Origin: Pseudomonas sp.
Lineage (GTDB): Bacteria > Pseudomonadota > Gammaproteobacteria > Pseudomonadales > Pseudomonadaceae
Direction: 5' to 3'
Assembly: GCA_029239415.1 (NCBI GenBank)
Contig: JAQZAY010000027.1
Span: 1-20,660 of the forward strand
DNA length: 20,660 bases
Shown here: positions 7,689 to 15,392 of the stretch, piece after piece
Layout: each line of letters begins with the position of its first letter
Position numbering within the stretch: position 1 is the first letter of the stretch
Translations under genes and position numbers: made by a program
The notes under the pieces: model-generated
Told to the model about the DNA's origin: nothing
The model's input: only the letters and a program-made list of their open reading frames with translations
Databases searched by the model: none

Positions 7689-8081
7689 TCAGCTCAGCGG
7701 AGAAGCACGGGGATTGATCGCCGGCCATTGCTGGCGCGGCGTGGGCAGGTAGGCACGGAGCGGCATTGCTGAACCGCTTGCCAACGCCTGCGGATGGGCC
7801 AGTTGCGGTACATGCCCGGGTAGCGCCAGCATGGGCGTGGCGCCCGAGCAGCACCAGCAGTGTTGCATGTTGGAATGGTCATCGCCTTGCTGGCCGAGGT
7901 CCAGCTTGCCCATGGCCACGATCTCGGCCTTGGCCTTGCCAGAAACACTCGAGCAGAAAGCACCCCACAGCAGTTGCTCGTCCGGGCCCTTGGGGGCGGC
8001 GGACGTCAACGGCATGGCCAGCAGGTTGAACAGCACTGCAAGGCAGGCGATCCAGGCTAGGGCGGGCCGATGTGGGGTCAT
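7689..8081 (-). CDS. DUF2946 family protein, first gene of the copper operon
   Basis: A 130-residue protein of the DUF2946 family. Residues 1-28 form a signal peptide or anchor (MTPHRPALAWIACLAVLFNLL, then AMPLTSAA). C43 and the cluster H74-C-W-C-C78, preceded by Met (NMQHCWCC), match the family pattern of conserved Cys/His and fit metal binding in the periplasm. The C-terminal 50 residues are rich in Pro and low in predicted structure. It begins the operon that continues with the PCu(A)C chaperone, and the start is the ATG at 8081 with GGAT/GAGA-type purines upstream. The exact function of the family is not known to me. Confidence 0.8.
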   Translation of the reverse strand: MTPHRPALAWIACLAVLFNLLAMPLTSAAPKGPDEQLLWGAFCSSVSGKAKAEIVAMGKLDLGQQGDDHSNMQHCWCCSGATPMLALPGHVPQLAHPQALASGSAMPLRAYLPTPRQQWPAINPRASPLS

Positions 8082-8103
8082 GGAGAGATCCGGTCAGGAA
8101 TCA

Positions 8104-8122
8104 GCGCGGTATTGTAACGCGC
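8104..8122. promoter_or_regulatory. Imperfect palindrome upstream of the copper operon
   Basis: The sequence GCGCGgTAttgTAaCGCGC matches its own reverse complement at 14 of 19 positions and lies 23-41 bases before the first start codon. On the minus strand it contains TACAAT (8116-8111), a fair -10 box, but no good -35 sits at the normal distance, as is often so when an activator is needed. A metal-responsive regulator is a reasonable guess; I cannot assign it to Fur, Zur, CueR or CopR from sequence. Confidence 0.35.
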
Positions 8123-8143
8123 AGTATAGGGAAAAATGGCCAG

Positions 8144-8164
8144 GGTGCGGTGAAGTGCCGCATC
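8144..8164 (-). terminator. Possible terminator of the NfeD/SPFH operon
   Basis: Seven paired bases including one G-T pair (8144-8150 with 8158-8164, loop TGAAGTG) lie just past the SPFH stop. On the minus strand a run of five T (8135-8131) follows, but eight bases after the stem, so this is a weak or imperfect terminator. Confidence 0.4.
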
Positions 8165-8181
8165 GGCTGTTTCCTCTGTTT

Positions 8182-9039
8182 TCAGATCGCCTTGTTGCGG
8201 CCCATCAATCCCCGCACGGTTTCCTGCAGGTCGGCAGGCAGCACCACCACTTTGGCGTTGTCGCTGGCCGCGAGGTTTTCCATGGCGCCGATGTAGCGCT
8301 CGCCCAGCAGGTACATGGCCGGCGTGATCTCGCTGCCCACGGCATCCCTGACCAGGCTGATCGCACGCGCGGAGGCTTCGGCGAGGCTGACCTGCGCTTC
8401 GGCATCGAGCCTGGCTGACTGCAAGCGGGCCTCGGCCTCGAGGACGGCGGCCTGCTTGGCGCCCTCGGCACGGGTCACGTCGGCCTTGCGCTCACGTTCG
8501 GCGGCGGCCTGGCGTTCCATGGCCAGCTGCATGTTCTCGGAAGGCTTGATGTCCTGGATCTCGACCGAACGTACGGTCACGCCCCAGTCTTCGGTCTGTT
8601 CGGACATCGCCTCGCGCAGGCGCGCCTTGATCTGTTCGCGGCTGGACAACGCCTCGTCCAGGTCCATGGCGCCAACGATTGCGCGCAGCGAGGTCATGGT
8701 CAGGCTGGTGACCGCGAACGAAAAATCCTGTACGCCGTAGGAGGCCTTCTGTGGGTCGACGACCTTGGCGAAGCACAGGGCGTTGGCAACGATCACGGCG
8801 TTGTCGCGGGTGATGATCTCCTGCTGCTGCACGTCCAGGATGATGTCCTTGGTGGGCAGGCGATAGGCGACCACGTCCATGTACGGAATGACGATGTTCA
8901 GGCCCGGCTTGAGGGTGCTGTGGTAGCGGCCCAGGCGCTCGACGATCCATTCCTCGCCCTGGGGCACGATGCGTACACCCTTGAACAGGGTGATCAGGAC
9001 GAACGCGGCGATGGTGACTACGACGATGAGACTGGTCAT
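8182..9039 (-). CDS. SPFH/stomatin-like (slipin, QmcA-like) membrane protein
   Basis: Membrane-anchored scaffold protein of the SPFH (band 7) superfamily, which forms large rings in the inner membrane; members linked with NfeD are tied to membrane quality control. The 285-residue protein has one N-terminal membrane segment (about 2-20), the SPFH domain (about 20-200) with the slipin signature GEEWIVERLGRYHSTLKPGLN and Y-MD-V-AYRLPTKD, and an Ala/Glu/Arg-rich coiled coil (about 180-245) with SEIQDIKPSENMQ-type elements before it. The ATG at 9039 is chosen because AAGGAAG lies just upstream and the hydrophobic segment begins directly after it; the same frame stays open further upstream but overlaps the NfeD gene. 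It follows NfeD after 23 bases. Confidence 0.9.
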   Translation of the reverse strand: MTSLIVVVTIAAFVLITLFKGVRIVPQGEEWIVERLGRYHSTLKPGLNIVIPYMDVVAYRLPTKDIILDVQQQEIITRDNAVIVANALCFAKVVDPQKASYGVQDFSFAVTSLTMTSLRAIVGAMDLDEALSSREQIKARLREAMSEQTEDWGVTVRSVEIQDIKPSENMQLAMERQAAAERERKADVTRAEGAKQAAVLEAEARLQSARLDAEAQVSLAEASARAISLVRDAVGSEITPAMYLLGERYIGAMENLAASDNAKVVVLPADLQETVRGLMGRNKAI

Positions 9040-9062
9040 GGCTCGATGCTTCCTTTTGCTGT

Positions 9063-9500
9063 TCAGGCCCGGGCAACCCGGGCGGTGTTGCCTTCGATGG
9101 CAGTGATGCGTACCCGCTCGCCGGAGAGGATCTCGACGTCGGCCACACAGACCCATTCCTCGTTGCCGAGGACAGGCTTCTGGAATCGCACGCGGCCTTT
9201 CTGGAACTCGGACACCGAGGCCGTCAGCAGCCCGACCTCGCCGATCACGCTGGCGGCGGTCCAACGGCTGTCGGGTGTCTTCTTCCTGAACACCTTGAAC
9301 CACAGCGCCGTGGTCAAGGACGATAAGATCACCCACAGCAGCACCAGCATGTCGAGCTGCAGGTTCGGCGCCATGTAAGCGATAAGCGACACCAGCAACG
9401 CGCCGATGCCGAACCAGAGGATGAAGAAGGTCGGCAGCATCAGTTCGAGCACGATCAGCCCGAAGCCGGCTACCAGCCAGATCCACCATTGCATTTCCAT
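9063..9500 (-). CDS. NfeD family membrane protein, partner of the SPFH protein
   Basis: Short-type NfeD protein of 145 residues. Two or three membrane segments fill residues 5-70 (WWIWLVAGFGLIVLELMLP, FFILWFGIGALLVSLIAY, LVLLWVILSSLTTALWF), followed by a cytosolic OB-fold domain from about 85 to the end (IGEVGLLTASV ... GRVRFQ ... VRITAIEGNTARV). NfeD and SPFH genes are next to each other in most bacteria and act together at the membrane; the pair here corresponds to ybbJ-qmcA of E. coli in order and size. The start has GGAAGAA about twelve bases upstream. The 77 bases before it, after cobK, show no clear terminator, so some read-through from cobK is possible. Confidence 0.87.
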   Translation of the reverse strand: MEMQWWIWLVAGFGLIVLELMLPTFFILWFGIGALLVSLIAYMAPNLQLDMLVLLWVILSSLTTALWFKVFRKKTPDSRWTAASVIGEVGLLTASVSEFQKGRVRFQKPVLGNEEWVCVADVEILSGERVRITAIEGNTARVARA

Positions 9501-9577
9501 ATGGGCGAATTCTTCCGTGGGGAGGGGGCGATAGTGTAAGGCAGGGGGTGGCGATGGGCTATGTAAGCAAGTCTCTA

Positions 9578-10309
9578 TCAGCTGTAGGAATATACCTCTA
9601 GGGCTGCCATCAACGCTTCGGCGGTAAAAAACTCCCGGTCCACTGCCGCCAGCTCCGGCCGCTTGAGCACCAGCACCGGCACTCCGCGCTCGCGCGCCAC
9701 TTCAAGCTTGGGCTCGGTCGCGGCGCTGCCGCTGTTCTTGCTCACCAGCACGTCGATCTGCCGACGCTCGAACAGCGCACGCTCATCGTCCAGCCGAAAC
9801 GGGCCGCGCGCACCGATCACTTCGCAGCGGTCGTTGCCGGGGCAAGCTTCCAGCGCGCGCAGGGTCCAGAACTGATCCGGCGGAATCTCGTCCAGATGCT
9901 GCAAGGGCTCACGCCCGAGGGTGAACAGCGGGCGCTGGAACGGTCGCAGGGCTTCGAGCAGCCCGTGCCAGTCCTCGACCTCCCGCCAGTCATCCCCAGG
10001 CTGCGCTTGCCAGGCAGCACGACGCAAGGCCCAGTTGGGAATCCCGGCCAAGCGCGCCGCCTGGGCCGCGTTGCCGCTGATCTGCGCGGCGTAGGGGTGG
10101 GTAGCGTCGATCAGCAGCGTGATGCCGGTTTCGCGCAGAAACGCGGCCAGCCCTTCGGCGCCGCCATAGCCACCCACCCTCACCTGGCAGGCCAGGTCCT
10201 GGGGCACCCGTCCGATGCCCGCCAGGCTGTAGATGTGTTCTGGCCCAAGCCTGCGGGCGATGGACAGGGCTTCGGTCACGCCGCCCAGCAGCAGGATCCG
10301 CTGGCTCAT
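9578..10309 (-). CDS. cobK: Precorrin-6A reductase CobK
   Basis: NADPH-dependent reductase that turns precorrin-6A into precorrin-6B in cobalamin (vitamin B12) synthesis. The 243-residue protein has the family layout of two Rossmann-like halves: [17 protein letters not shown] at the N-terminus, [14 protein letters not shown] near 85-100, and [19 protein letters not shown] with VPVLVLKRP near the C-terminus. I start it at [10 protein letters not shown] (10309): its ATG overlaps the cbiD stop as ATGA, which implies translational coupling, while the longer open frame upstream only overlaps cbiD. It is the last gene of cobL-cbiD-cobK. Confidence 0.93.
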   Translation of the reverse strand: MSQRILLLGGVTEALSIARRLGPEHIYSLAGIGRVPQDLACQVRVGGYGGAEGLAAFLRETGITLLIDATHPYAAQISGNAAQAARLAGIPNWALRRAAWQAQPGDDWREVEDWHGLLEALRPFQRPLFTLGREPLQHLDEIPPDQFWTLRALEACPGNDRCEVIGARGPFRLDDERALFERRQIDVLVSKNSGSAATEPKLEVARERGVPVLVLKRPELAAVDREFFTAEALMAALEVYSYS

Positions 10310-11400
10310 CGCACGCCCGCCCGGCCAACGATGCCGCCTTGGCGATCGATGGCGAATACCTCGACCTGTACCTGGGCCGGCACCACGCTGCGGGCGAACG
10401 CCAGGGCGTGCTGGCACACGCTATCGCCCAGTTCGACACCTGCGGCCTGCGCCATGGCCAGTGCCTGCTGGCTGGTGTTGGCGCCGAGGATGGCGGCCTG
10501 CAAGGCGGCGCCGGCGCCTGAGTCGGCGGCCCAGGCGGCGAGTTGGGGCAGGTCGATGCTGGAGTGACGGCTGTGCAGGTCCATGTGCCCGGCGGCCAGC
10601 TTGCTGATCTTGCCGAAGCCACCGCACAGGCTCAGCCGCGCCACCGGCACCTTGCGCAGGTGCTTGAGCACCGCGCCGACGAAGTCGCCCATTTCGATAA
10701 GGGCGATTTCAGGCAGGGCGTAGACCCGGCGCATGGTGTCCTCGCTGGCATTGCCGGTGCAGGCGGCGATATGGGTGTAGCCGTTGGTATGGGCGACGTC
10801 GATGCCCTGGTGGATCGAGGCGATGTAGGCCGAGCAGGAGAATGGCCGGACGATCCCGCTGGTGCCCAGGATCGACAGCCCGCCAAGGATGCCCAGGCGC
10901 GGGTTCATGGTCTTGAGCGCCAGCTGCTCGCCGTCACGCACGTTGACCGTGACCTGGAAGCCGCCCGCGTAGCCGCAGTCACTGGCCAGCTGCTGCAGAT
11001 GCTCGCCGATCATGCGCCGTGGCACCGGGTTGATCGCCGGCTCGCCCACGCCGAGCACCAGGCCGGGCCGGGTCACGGTGCCCACGCCCTGGCCGGCGAC
11101 AAAGCGTATTCCAGGCTCGGCCAGCAGGCGCACCTGGCTGAACAGCAAGGCGCCGTGGGTCACGTCGGGGTCGTCGCCGGCATCCTTGATCGTGCCGGCC
11201 TCGGCGCGCTCACCGTCGCGGCGGCAGAACTCCAGGCGCATCTGTACTTGCTTGCCCTTGGGCAGGGTGATCTCGACCGCGTCGCTCTCCTGGCCGGTGA
11301 GCAGCAGGCGCGCTGCGGCCAGGCTGGTGGCAGTGGCGCAGCTGCCGGTGGTCAGGCCGCTGCGCAGGGGCGCGGGCTGCTCGCGGGTCTCCTCACGCAT
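10306..11400 (-). CDS. cbiD: Cobalt-precorrin-5B C1-methyltransferase CbiD
   Basis: SAM-dependent methylation at C1 of the corrin ring. CbiD belongs to the anaerobic pathway in enteric bacteria, but Pseudomonas uses it in a pathway that also has CobG, in place of CobF, which I do not see in this window. The 364-residue protein has the normal length and family signatures: [14 protein letters not shown] (12-25), [58 protein letters not shown] and [18 protein letters not shown]. The start overlaps the end of cobL by eight bases and its own stop overlaps cobK by four, so the three genes are one transcription unit. Confidence 0.95.
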   Translation of the reverse strand: MREETREQPAPLRSGLTTGSCATATSLAAARLLLTGQESDAVEITLPKGKQVQMRLEFCRRDGERAEAGTIKDAGDDPDVTHGALLFSQVRLLAEPGIRFVAGQGVGTVTRPGLVLGVGEPAINPVPRRMIGEHLQQLASDCGYAGGFQVTVNVRDGEQLALKTMNPRLGILGGLSILGTSGIVRPFSCSAYIASIHQGIDVAHTNGYTHIAACTGNASEDTMRRVYALPEIALIEMGDFVGAVLKHLRKVPVARLSLCGGFGKISKLAAGHMDLHSRHSSIDLPQLAAWAADSGAGAALQAAILGANTSQQALAMAQAAGVELGDSVCQHALAFARSVVPAQVQVEVFAIDRQGGIVGRAGVR

Positions 11401-12601
11401 CGGGCTTGATCGCCTCGAGCAAGGTAATCGGCAGCGCCTGGCGCCAGGTGTCGAAGGCGCCCAGGGGTTGGGCCTGGGCGATATGCACGCGGGTCAGCTC
11501 GCCGCCGTGGCGCTCGCGCCAGTCCACCAGGGCCAGCTCGCTCTGCAGGGTGACGGCGTTGGCCACCAGCCGCCCGCCCGGGCGCAGTTGTTCCCAGCAC
11601 AGGTCCAGCACGCCAGGCCGAGTAACGCCACCGCCGATGAAGATTGCGTCGGGGCGTTCCAGCCCCTGCAAGGCATCCGGCGCGCGGCCACGCACCAACT
11701 GCAAGCCTGGCACCCCCAGGGCATCACGGTTGTGCTCGATGAACTGCTGGCGGCCATCGTCGGCCTCGATGGCCAGGGCGCGGCAGCTCGGGTGAGCGCG
11801 CATCCATTCGATGCCGATCGAACCACAGCCCGCGCCCACGTCCCACAACAACTCACCCGGCCGGGGTGCCAGGCGTGCCAGGGTGATGGCGCGCACGTCG
11901 CGCTTGGTCAGCTGTCCGTCATGGCGGAAGCTGCTGTCGGGCAACCCGGCAAGCGGCGACAGGCGCGGGGCGTCAGGCGCGGCGATGCAGTCGATGGCGA
12001 CCAGGTTCAGCGCCGCTATCCCGAGGGCTTCCCAGTGCTCGGCGACGCCTTCGAGTCGGCGCTCTGCCGGTCCGCCCAGGTGCTCGAAGACCTGCAGGCG
12101 GCTTGGGCCGAAGCCCCGCTCGCGCAGCAGCGCCGCGATGGCCGCGGGGCTGTCGCCGTCGTTGCTCAGCACCAGCAGGCGCACGCCGCTGTAGAGGTGG
12201 CGGTTGAGCATCGCCAAAGGCCGTGCCACCAGCGACACTGTCACCACCTCCTGCAATGGCCAGCCCAGGCGAGCCGCGGCCAGGGCGCAGGAAGAGGGCA
12301 TCGGCAAGATCTGCATGTCCTCGGCGTTCACCTGGCGCGCAAGGCTTGCGCCGACGCCGTAGTACATCGGGTCGCCACTGGCCAGCACGCACACTGGTTC
12401 ACCGCGCAGGGCCAGGACCGGGGCGAGGGAAAACGGACTGGACCAGGTCAGGCGCTGGCCGCCGATACAGCGCGGCAGCAGCTCCAGCTGGCGCGGGCTG
12501 CCGAAAATCCGTCCGGCACCAAGCAGCGCGCGCCGGGCGTTCTTGCCCAGGCCGCCGAAGCCGTCTTCACCAATACCCACTACTGTCAGCCAGGGCGACA
12601 T
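11393..12601 (-). CDS. cobL: Precorrin-6B C5,15-methyltransferase (decarboxylating) CobL
   Basis: Two-domain enzyme that adds methyl groups at C5 and C15 of the ring and removes the acetate carboxyl at C12, making precorrin-8. Residues 1 to about 205 are the CbiE-type tetrapyrrole methylase domain ([15 protein letters not shown] at 5-19, [13 protein letters not shown] at 72-84). About 222-402 are the CbiT-type domain, with SAM motif [16 protein letters not shown] at 251-266 and DAIFIGGGV further on. Length (402) is normal for the fused form. GAGGA precedes the start by about eight to twelve bases. It opens the minus-strand cobalamin operon, divergent from cobG. Confidence 0.95.
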   Translation of the reverse strand: MSPWLTVVGIGEDGFGGLGKNARRALLGAGRIFGSPRQLELLPRCIGGQRLTWSSPFSLAPVLALRGEPVCVLASGDPMYYGVGASLARQVNAEDMQILPMPSSCALAAARLGWPLQEVVTVSLVARPLAMLNRHLYSGVRLLVLSNDGDSPAAIAALLRERGFGPSRLQVFEHLGGPAERRLEGVAEHWEALGIAALNLVAIDCIAAPDAPRLSPLAGLPDSSFRHDGQLTKRDVRAITLARLAPRPGELLWDVGAGCGSIGIEWMRAHPSCRALAIEADDGRQQFIEHNRDALGVPGLQLVRGRAPDALQGLERPDAIFIGGGVTRPGVLDLCWEQLRPGGRLVANAVTLQSELALVDWRERHGGELTRVHIAQAQPLGAFDTWRQALPITLLEAIKPDA

Positions 12602-12704
12602 CCCACATCCTCATCCACGCACGCCGTTCGACAGCAGACTTTTCATGCCGCCGGACAAAGCAGGCATAATACCGCGCCTTCTACACTGAAGGGCTCTTTC
12701 ACGA
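12602..12704. promoter_or_regulatory. Divergent control region between cobL and cobG
   Basis: This 103-base gap must hold the promoters of both cobalamin operons. On the plus strand CATAAT (12665-12670) is a fair -10, with only a poor -35 (TTCATG, 12642-12647) at 17 bases. ATGCC (12645-12649) and GGCAT (12663-12667) form a spaced inverted repeat around it that could bind a regulator. The gap is too short for a full cobalamin riboswitch and I see no B12 box. Confidence 0.45.
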
Positions 12705-14042
12705 TTGCCGGATTCCCCTTTGAAGCAGGCTCCAACCCCTGATATTTCGCCTCGCCCCTCGGCTTGCCCGGGGTTGTGGCGCATTGTCGCCGCACGCGAC
12801 GGCGGGATCTGCCGGATCAAGCTGCCCGGTGGGGTATTGCTGGCCGACCAGGCCGATGCGGTGGCGGCGGCGGCCGAACGGTTCGCCAGCGGTGCCATCG
12901 AGGCGACCAACCGCGGCAACCTGCAGATCCGCGGTATCACAGGCGATCACCAGGCGCTGGTGGCGCTGTTGCTGGAGGCCGGGCTGGGCCCGCGCGAGGC
13001 GGCTGGCGACGATGTGCGCAACCTGATGCTCAGCCCCTTGGCCGGGCTGGACCGCGACATGCTGTTCGACGCCCGACCGCTGGCCGGGCAGATCCTGCAG
13101 ATGCTCGAGGGCACGCCGCGCTTTCACCAGCTGTCCGCCAAGTTTGCCGTGCAGCTGGACGCCGGCGAGTCCCTGGCGATGCTCGAACACCCCCATGACC
13201 TGTGGCTGTCAGCCTTCGTCCTGGACGAGCAGGTGTGGCTGGCGTTCGGCCTCGCCGGATATCCCGCCCAGGGCCAGGTGATGGGGGCGGTGCCGCTGGA
13301 CCAGGGCCTGGCGCTGGTACGGGCAGTGCTCGAGCGGTTCCTGGACCTGGCCATGCCCGAGCAATCACGCATGCGCCAGTTGCTGGCCGGCTGCAGTACC
13401 GGGCATTTCATCGACGGCCTGGGCCTGGAGATTCGCCGGGATGCCGCCGTGCTCGACTGGCGACGCACGCAGGCGAGTACGGCGTACCTGGGCACGCTGT
13501 CGCAGCGGGGTACTGGACATGCCGCGCTCGGCGTAGCCCCGCCCCTCGGCCGCCTGACGCCGGCCATGCTGCGCGGCGCCGCACGAGTGGCACGCGAACA
13601 GGGCGACGGTACCCTGCGCATGGCGCCCTGGCAAAGCCTGGTGTTGCCCAACATCGCCACTGCCTGCCTGGAGCAGGCACGGCAGGCCTTGTCCACACTC
13701 GGTCTGCTCCACAGCCCGGGCCAGCCCCTGGCCAGGCTGGTCGCCTGCGCCGGTTCCAGCGGTTGCGCCAAGGCCCAGGCCGATACCAAGGGCGATGCCC
13801 TGGCCCTGGCCGATCTGTTGCATCAGGGTGGCCCCGGCAGCGTGCACTTGAGTGGCTGCCAGCGATCCTGCGCCGTGGCCCACGTCGCCCCGGTTACCTT
13901 GCTGGCCCGGGCCCCGGGCCGTTATGACCTGTATCTGCGTGACGCTCGGGCGCCCGGTTTCGGTGCCCTGCGAGCGCGCGATCTCACCTTGCAACAAGCA
14001 GGCGCATTGCTCGACCTGCCTACGGAGCACCTTGATGATTGA
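12705..14042 (+). CDS. cobG: Precorrin-3B synthase CobG
   Basis: Oxygen-dependent monooxygenase with an Fe-S centre that hydroxylates C20 of precorrin-3A and forms the gamma-lactone, the step that marks the aerobic pathway. The 445-residue protein is of the nitrite/sulfite reductase fold: ferredoxin-like half near 20-75 (GGICRIKLPGGVLLADQ, AIEATNRGNLQIRGI), and a second one with the cluster ligands C348-x5-C354 (CAGSSGC) and C385-x3-C389 (CQRSC). The upstream limit is a TTG at 12705 with GAAGGG some 13 bases before it; another TTG at 12720 is also possible and there is no early ATG, so the N-terminus is unsure by a few residues. Its end overlaps cobH by eight bases. Confidence 0.93.
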   Translation: MPDSPLKQAPTPDISPRPSACPGLWRIVAARDGGICRIKLPGGVLLADQADAVAAAAERFASGAIEATNRGNLQIRGITGDHQALVALLLEAGLGPREAAGDDVRNLMLSPLAGLDRDMLFDARPLAGQILQMLEGTPRFHQLSAKFAVQLDAGESLAMLEHPHDLWLSAFVLDEQVWLAFGLAGYPAQGQVMGAVPLDQGLALVRAVLERFLDLAMPEQSRMRQLLAGCSTGHFIDGLGLEIRRDAAVLDWRRTQASTAYLGTLSQRGTGHAALGVAPPLGRLTPAMLRGAARVAREQGDGTLRMAPWQSLVLPNIATACLEQARQALSTLGLLHSPGQPLARLVACAGSSGCAKAQADTKGDALALADLLHQGGPGSVHLSGCQRSCAVAHVAPVTLLARAPGRYDLYLRDARAPGFGALRARDLTLQQAGALLDLPTEHLDD

Positions 14043-14661
14043 CTACATCCGCGATGGTCAGGAGATCTATCGCAATTCATTCCGGATCATCCGCGAGGAA
14101 GCCCGGCTCGACCGCATCCCTGCCGATCTCGAGAAGCTCGCCGTGCGGGTGATCCATGCCTGTGGCATGGTCGATGCCATCGACGGCCTGCAGTTCTCCC
14201 CGGGCGCTGGCAGCGCGGGGCGTGAAGCCCTGGCCAAGGGCGCGCCGATCCTCTGTGATGCACACATGGTCGCCGAAGGCGTGACCCGTGCCCGCCTGCC
14301 AGCCGGCAATCAGGTGATCTGCACCCTGCGCGACCCGAGCGTGCCCGGCATGGCGAGCGAGGTGGGCAATACCCGGTCGGCCGTGGCCCTGGAACTGTGG
14401 CGCCCGTATCTGGAAGGCAGCGTGGTGGTGATCGGCAACGCACCGACCGCGCTGTTCTACCTGCTGGAGATGATCGATGCCGGCGCGCCGAAACCTGCGC
14501 TGATCCTCGGCTTCCCGGTCGGCTTCGTCGGCGCTGCCGAGTCCAAGGCGATGCTTGCCGCCGACAGCCGCGGCGTACCGTTCGTGATCATGCAGGGCCG
14601 CCTGGGCGGCAGTGCCATGGCCGCGGCCGCCGTCAACGCCCTGGCCACGGAGGTGGAGTGA
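14035..14661 (+). CDS. cobH: Precorrin-8X methylmutase CobH
   Basis: Moves the methyl group from C11 to C12 of precorrin-8, giving hydrogenobyrinate. The 208-residue protein is of usual length. The catalytic His is H41 ([13 protein letters not shown]), matching His43 of the P. denitrificans enzyme; other family segments are [47 protein letters not shown] and [13 protein letters not shown]. The ATG at 14035 has GGAG seven bases upstream and lies inside the end of cobG, whose frame is different; the longer open frame upstream overlaps cobG and is not used. Its TGA shares one base with the start of cobI. Confidence 0.96.
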   Translation: MIDYIRDGQEIYRNSFRIIREEARLDRIPADLEKLAVRVIHACGMVDAIDGLQFSPGAGSAGREALAKGAPILCDAHMVAEGVTRARLPAGNQVICTLRDPSVPGMASEVGNTRSAVALELWRPYLEGSVVVIGNAPTALFYLLEMIDAGAPKPALILGFPVGFVGAAESKAMLAADSRGVPFVIMQGRLGGSAMAAAAVNALATEVE

Positions 14662-15392
14662 TGCAGGTACGTGGACGTCTGCTTGGCCTGGGCGTGGGCC
14701 CCGGCGATCCCGAGCTGATCACCCTCAAGGCCCTGCGCATGCTGCGCGAGGCGCCGGTGGTGGCCTACTTCGTGGCCAAGGGCAAGCGTGGCAACGCCTT
14801 CGGCATCATCGAGGCGCATCTGCAGGCCGAGCAGACCTTGCTGGCGCTGGTGTACCCGGTGACCACCGAGGTGCTGCCGGCACCGCTGTCCTATGAACAG
14901 GTGATCAGCGATTTCTACGATGGCGCCAGCCTGGAAGTGGCCGGCCACCTGGATGCCGGCCGCGATGTGGCGGTGATCTGCGAAGGCGATCCCTTCTTCT
15001 ACGGCTCGTACATGTACCTGCACGACCGCCTGGCCGATCGCTACGACGCCGAAGTCATCCCCGGCGTCTGCTCGATGCTCGGCGGCGCCTCGGTGCTCGG
15101 CGCTCCGCTGGTGTACCGCAACCAGAGCCTCTCGGTGCTCTCCGGCGTGCTGGGCCATGACGAGCTCAAGCGCCGCCTGGCCGATGCCGATGCGGCGGTG
15201 ATCATGAAGCTTGGGCGCAACTTCACCAAGGTGCGCCAGGTGCTGGTCGAGCTGGGCCTGGACCAACGCGCGCTGTACGTCGAGCGCGCGACCATGGCCA
15301 ACCAGAAGATCGTCGCGCTCGATGAGGTCGACCCACAGTCCTCCCCGTACTTCTCGTTGATCATCGTGCCGGGTGAAAGGTGGCAGGGATGA
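14661..15392 (+). CDS. cobI: Precorrin-2 C20-methyltransferase CobI
   Basis: SAM-dependent methylation of precorrin-2 at C20, giving precorrin-3A, the substrate of CobG coded two genes upstream. The 243-residue protein is a single tetrapyrrole methylase domain: [20 protein letters not shown] (5-24), [17 protein letters not shown], and [19 protein letters not shown]. The start codon lies in the sequence TGATG shared with the cobH stop, with AGGTGGAG directly before it, so translation is coupled. It overlaps cobJ by four bases at its end. Confidence 0.96.
   Translation: MQVRGRLLGLGVGPGDPELITLKALRMLREAPVVAYFVAKGKRGNAFGIIEAHLQAEQTLLALVYPVTTEVLPAPLSYEQVISDFYDGASLEVAGHLDAGRDVAVICEGDPFFYGSYMYLHDRLADRYDAEVIPGVCSMLGGASVLGAPLVYRNQSLSVLSGVLGHDELKRRLADADAAVIMKLGRNFTKVRQVLVELGLDQRALYVERATMANQKIVALDEVDPQSSPYFSLIIVPGERWQG

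Noticed and set aside
9501..9577. Sigma-70 promoter for the NfeD/SPFH operon (TTGCTT and TACACT on the minus strand)
   Set aside because: The two boxes are about 26 bases apart, far from the usual 16-18, so I do not list it.
12602..12704. Cobalamin riboswitch between the two cob operons
   Set aside because: The gap is too short for the full element and no B12-box-like sequence was seen on either strand.
11012..12742. Long open frame on the plus strand opposite cbiD and cobL
   Set aside because: It has low-complexity composition with no recognisable domain and lies opposite two well-identified genes.
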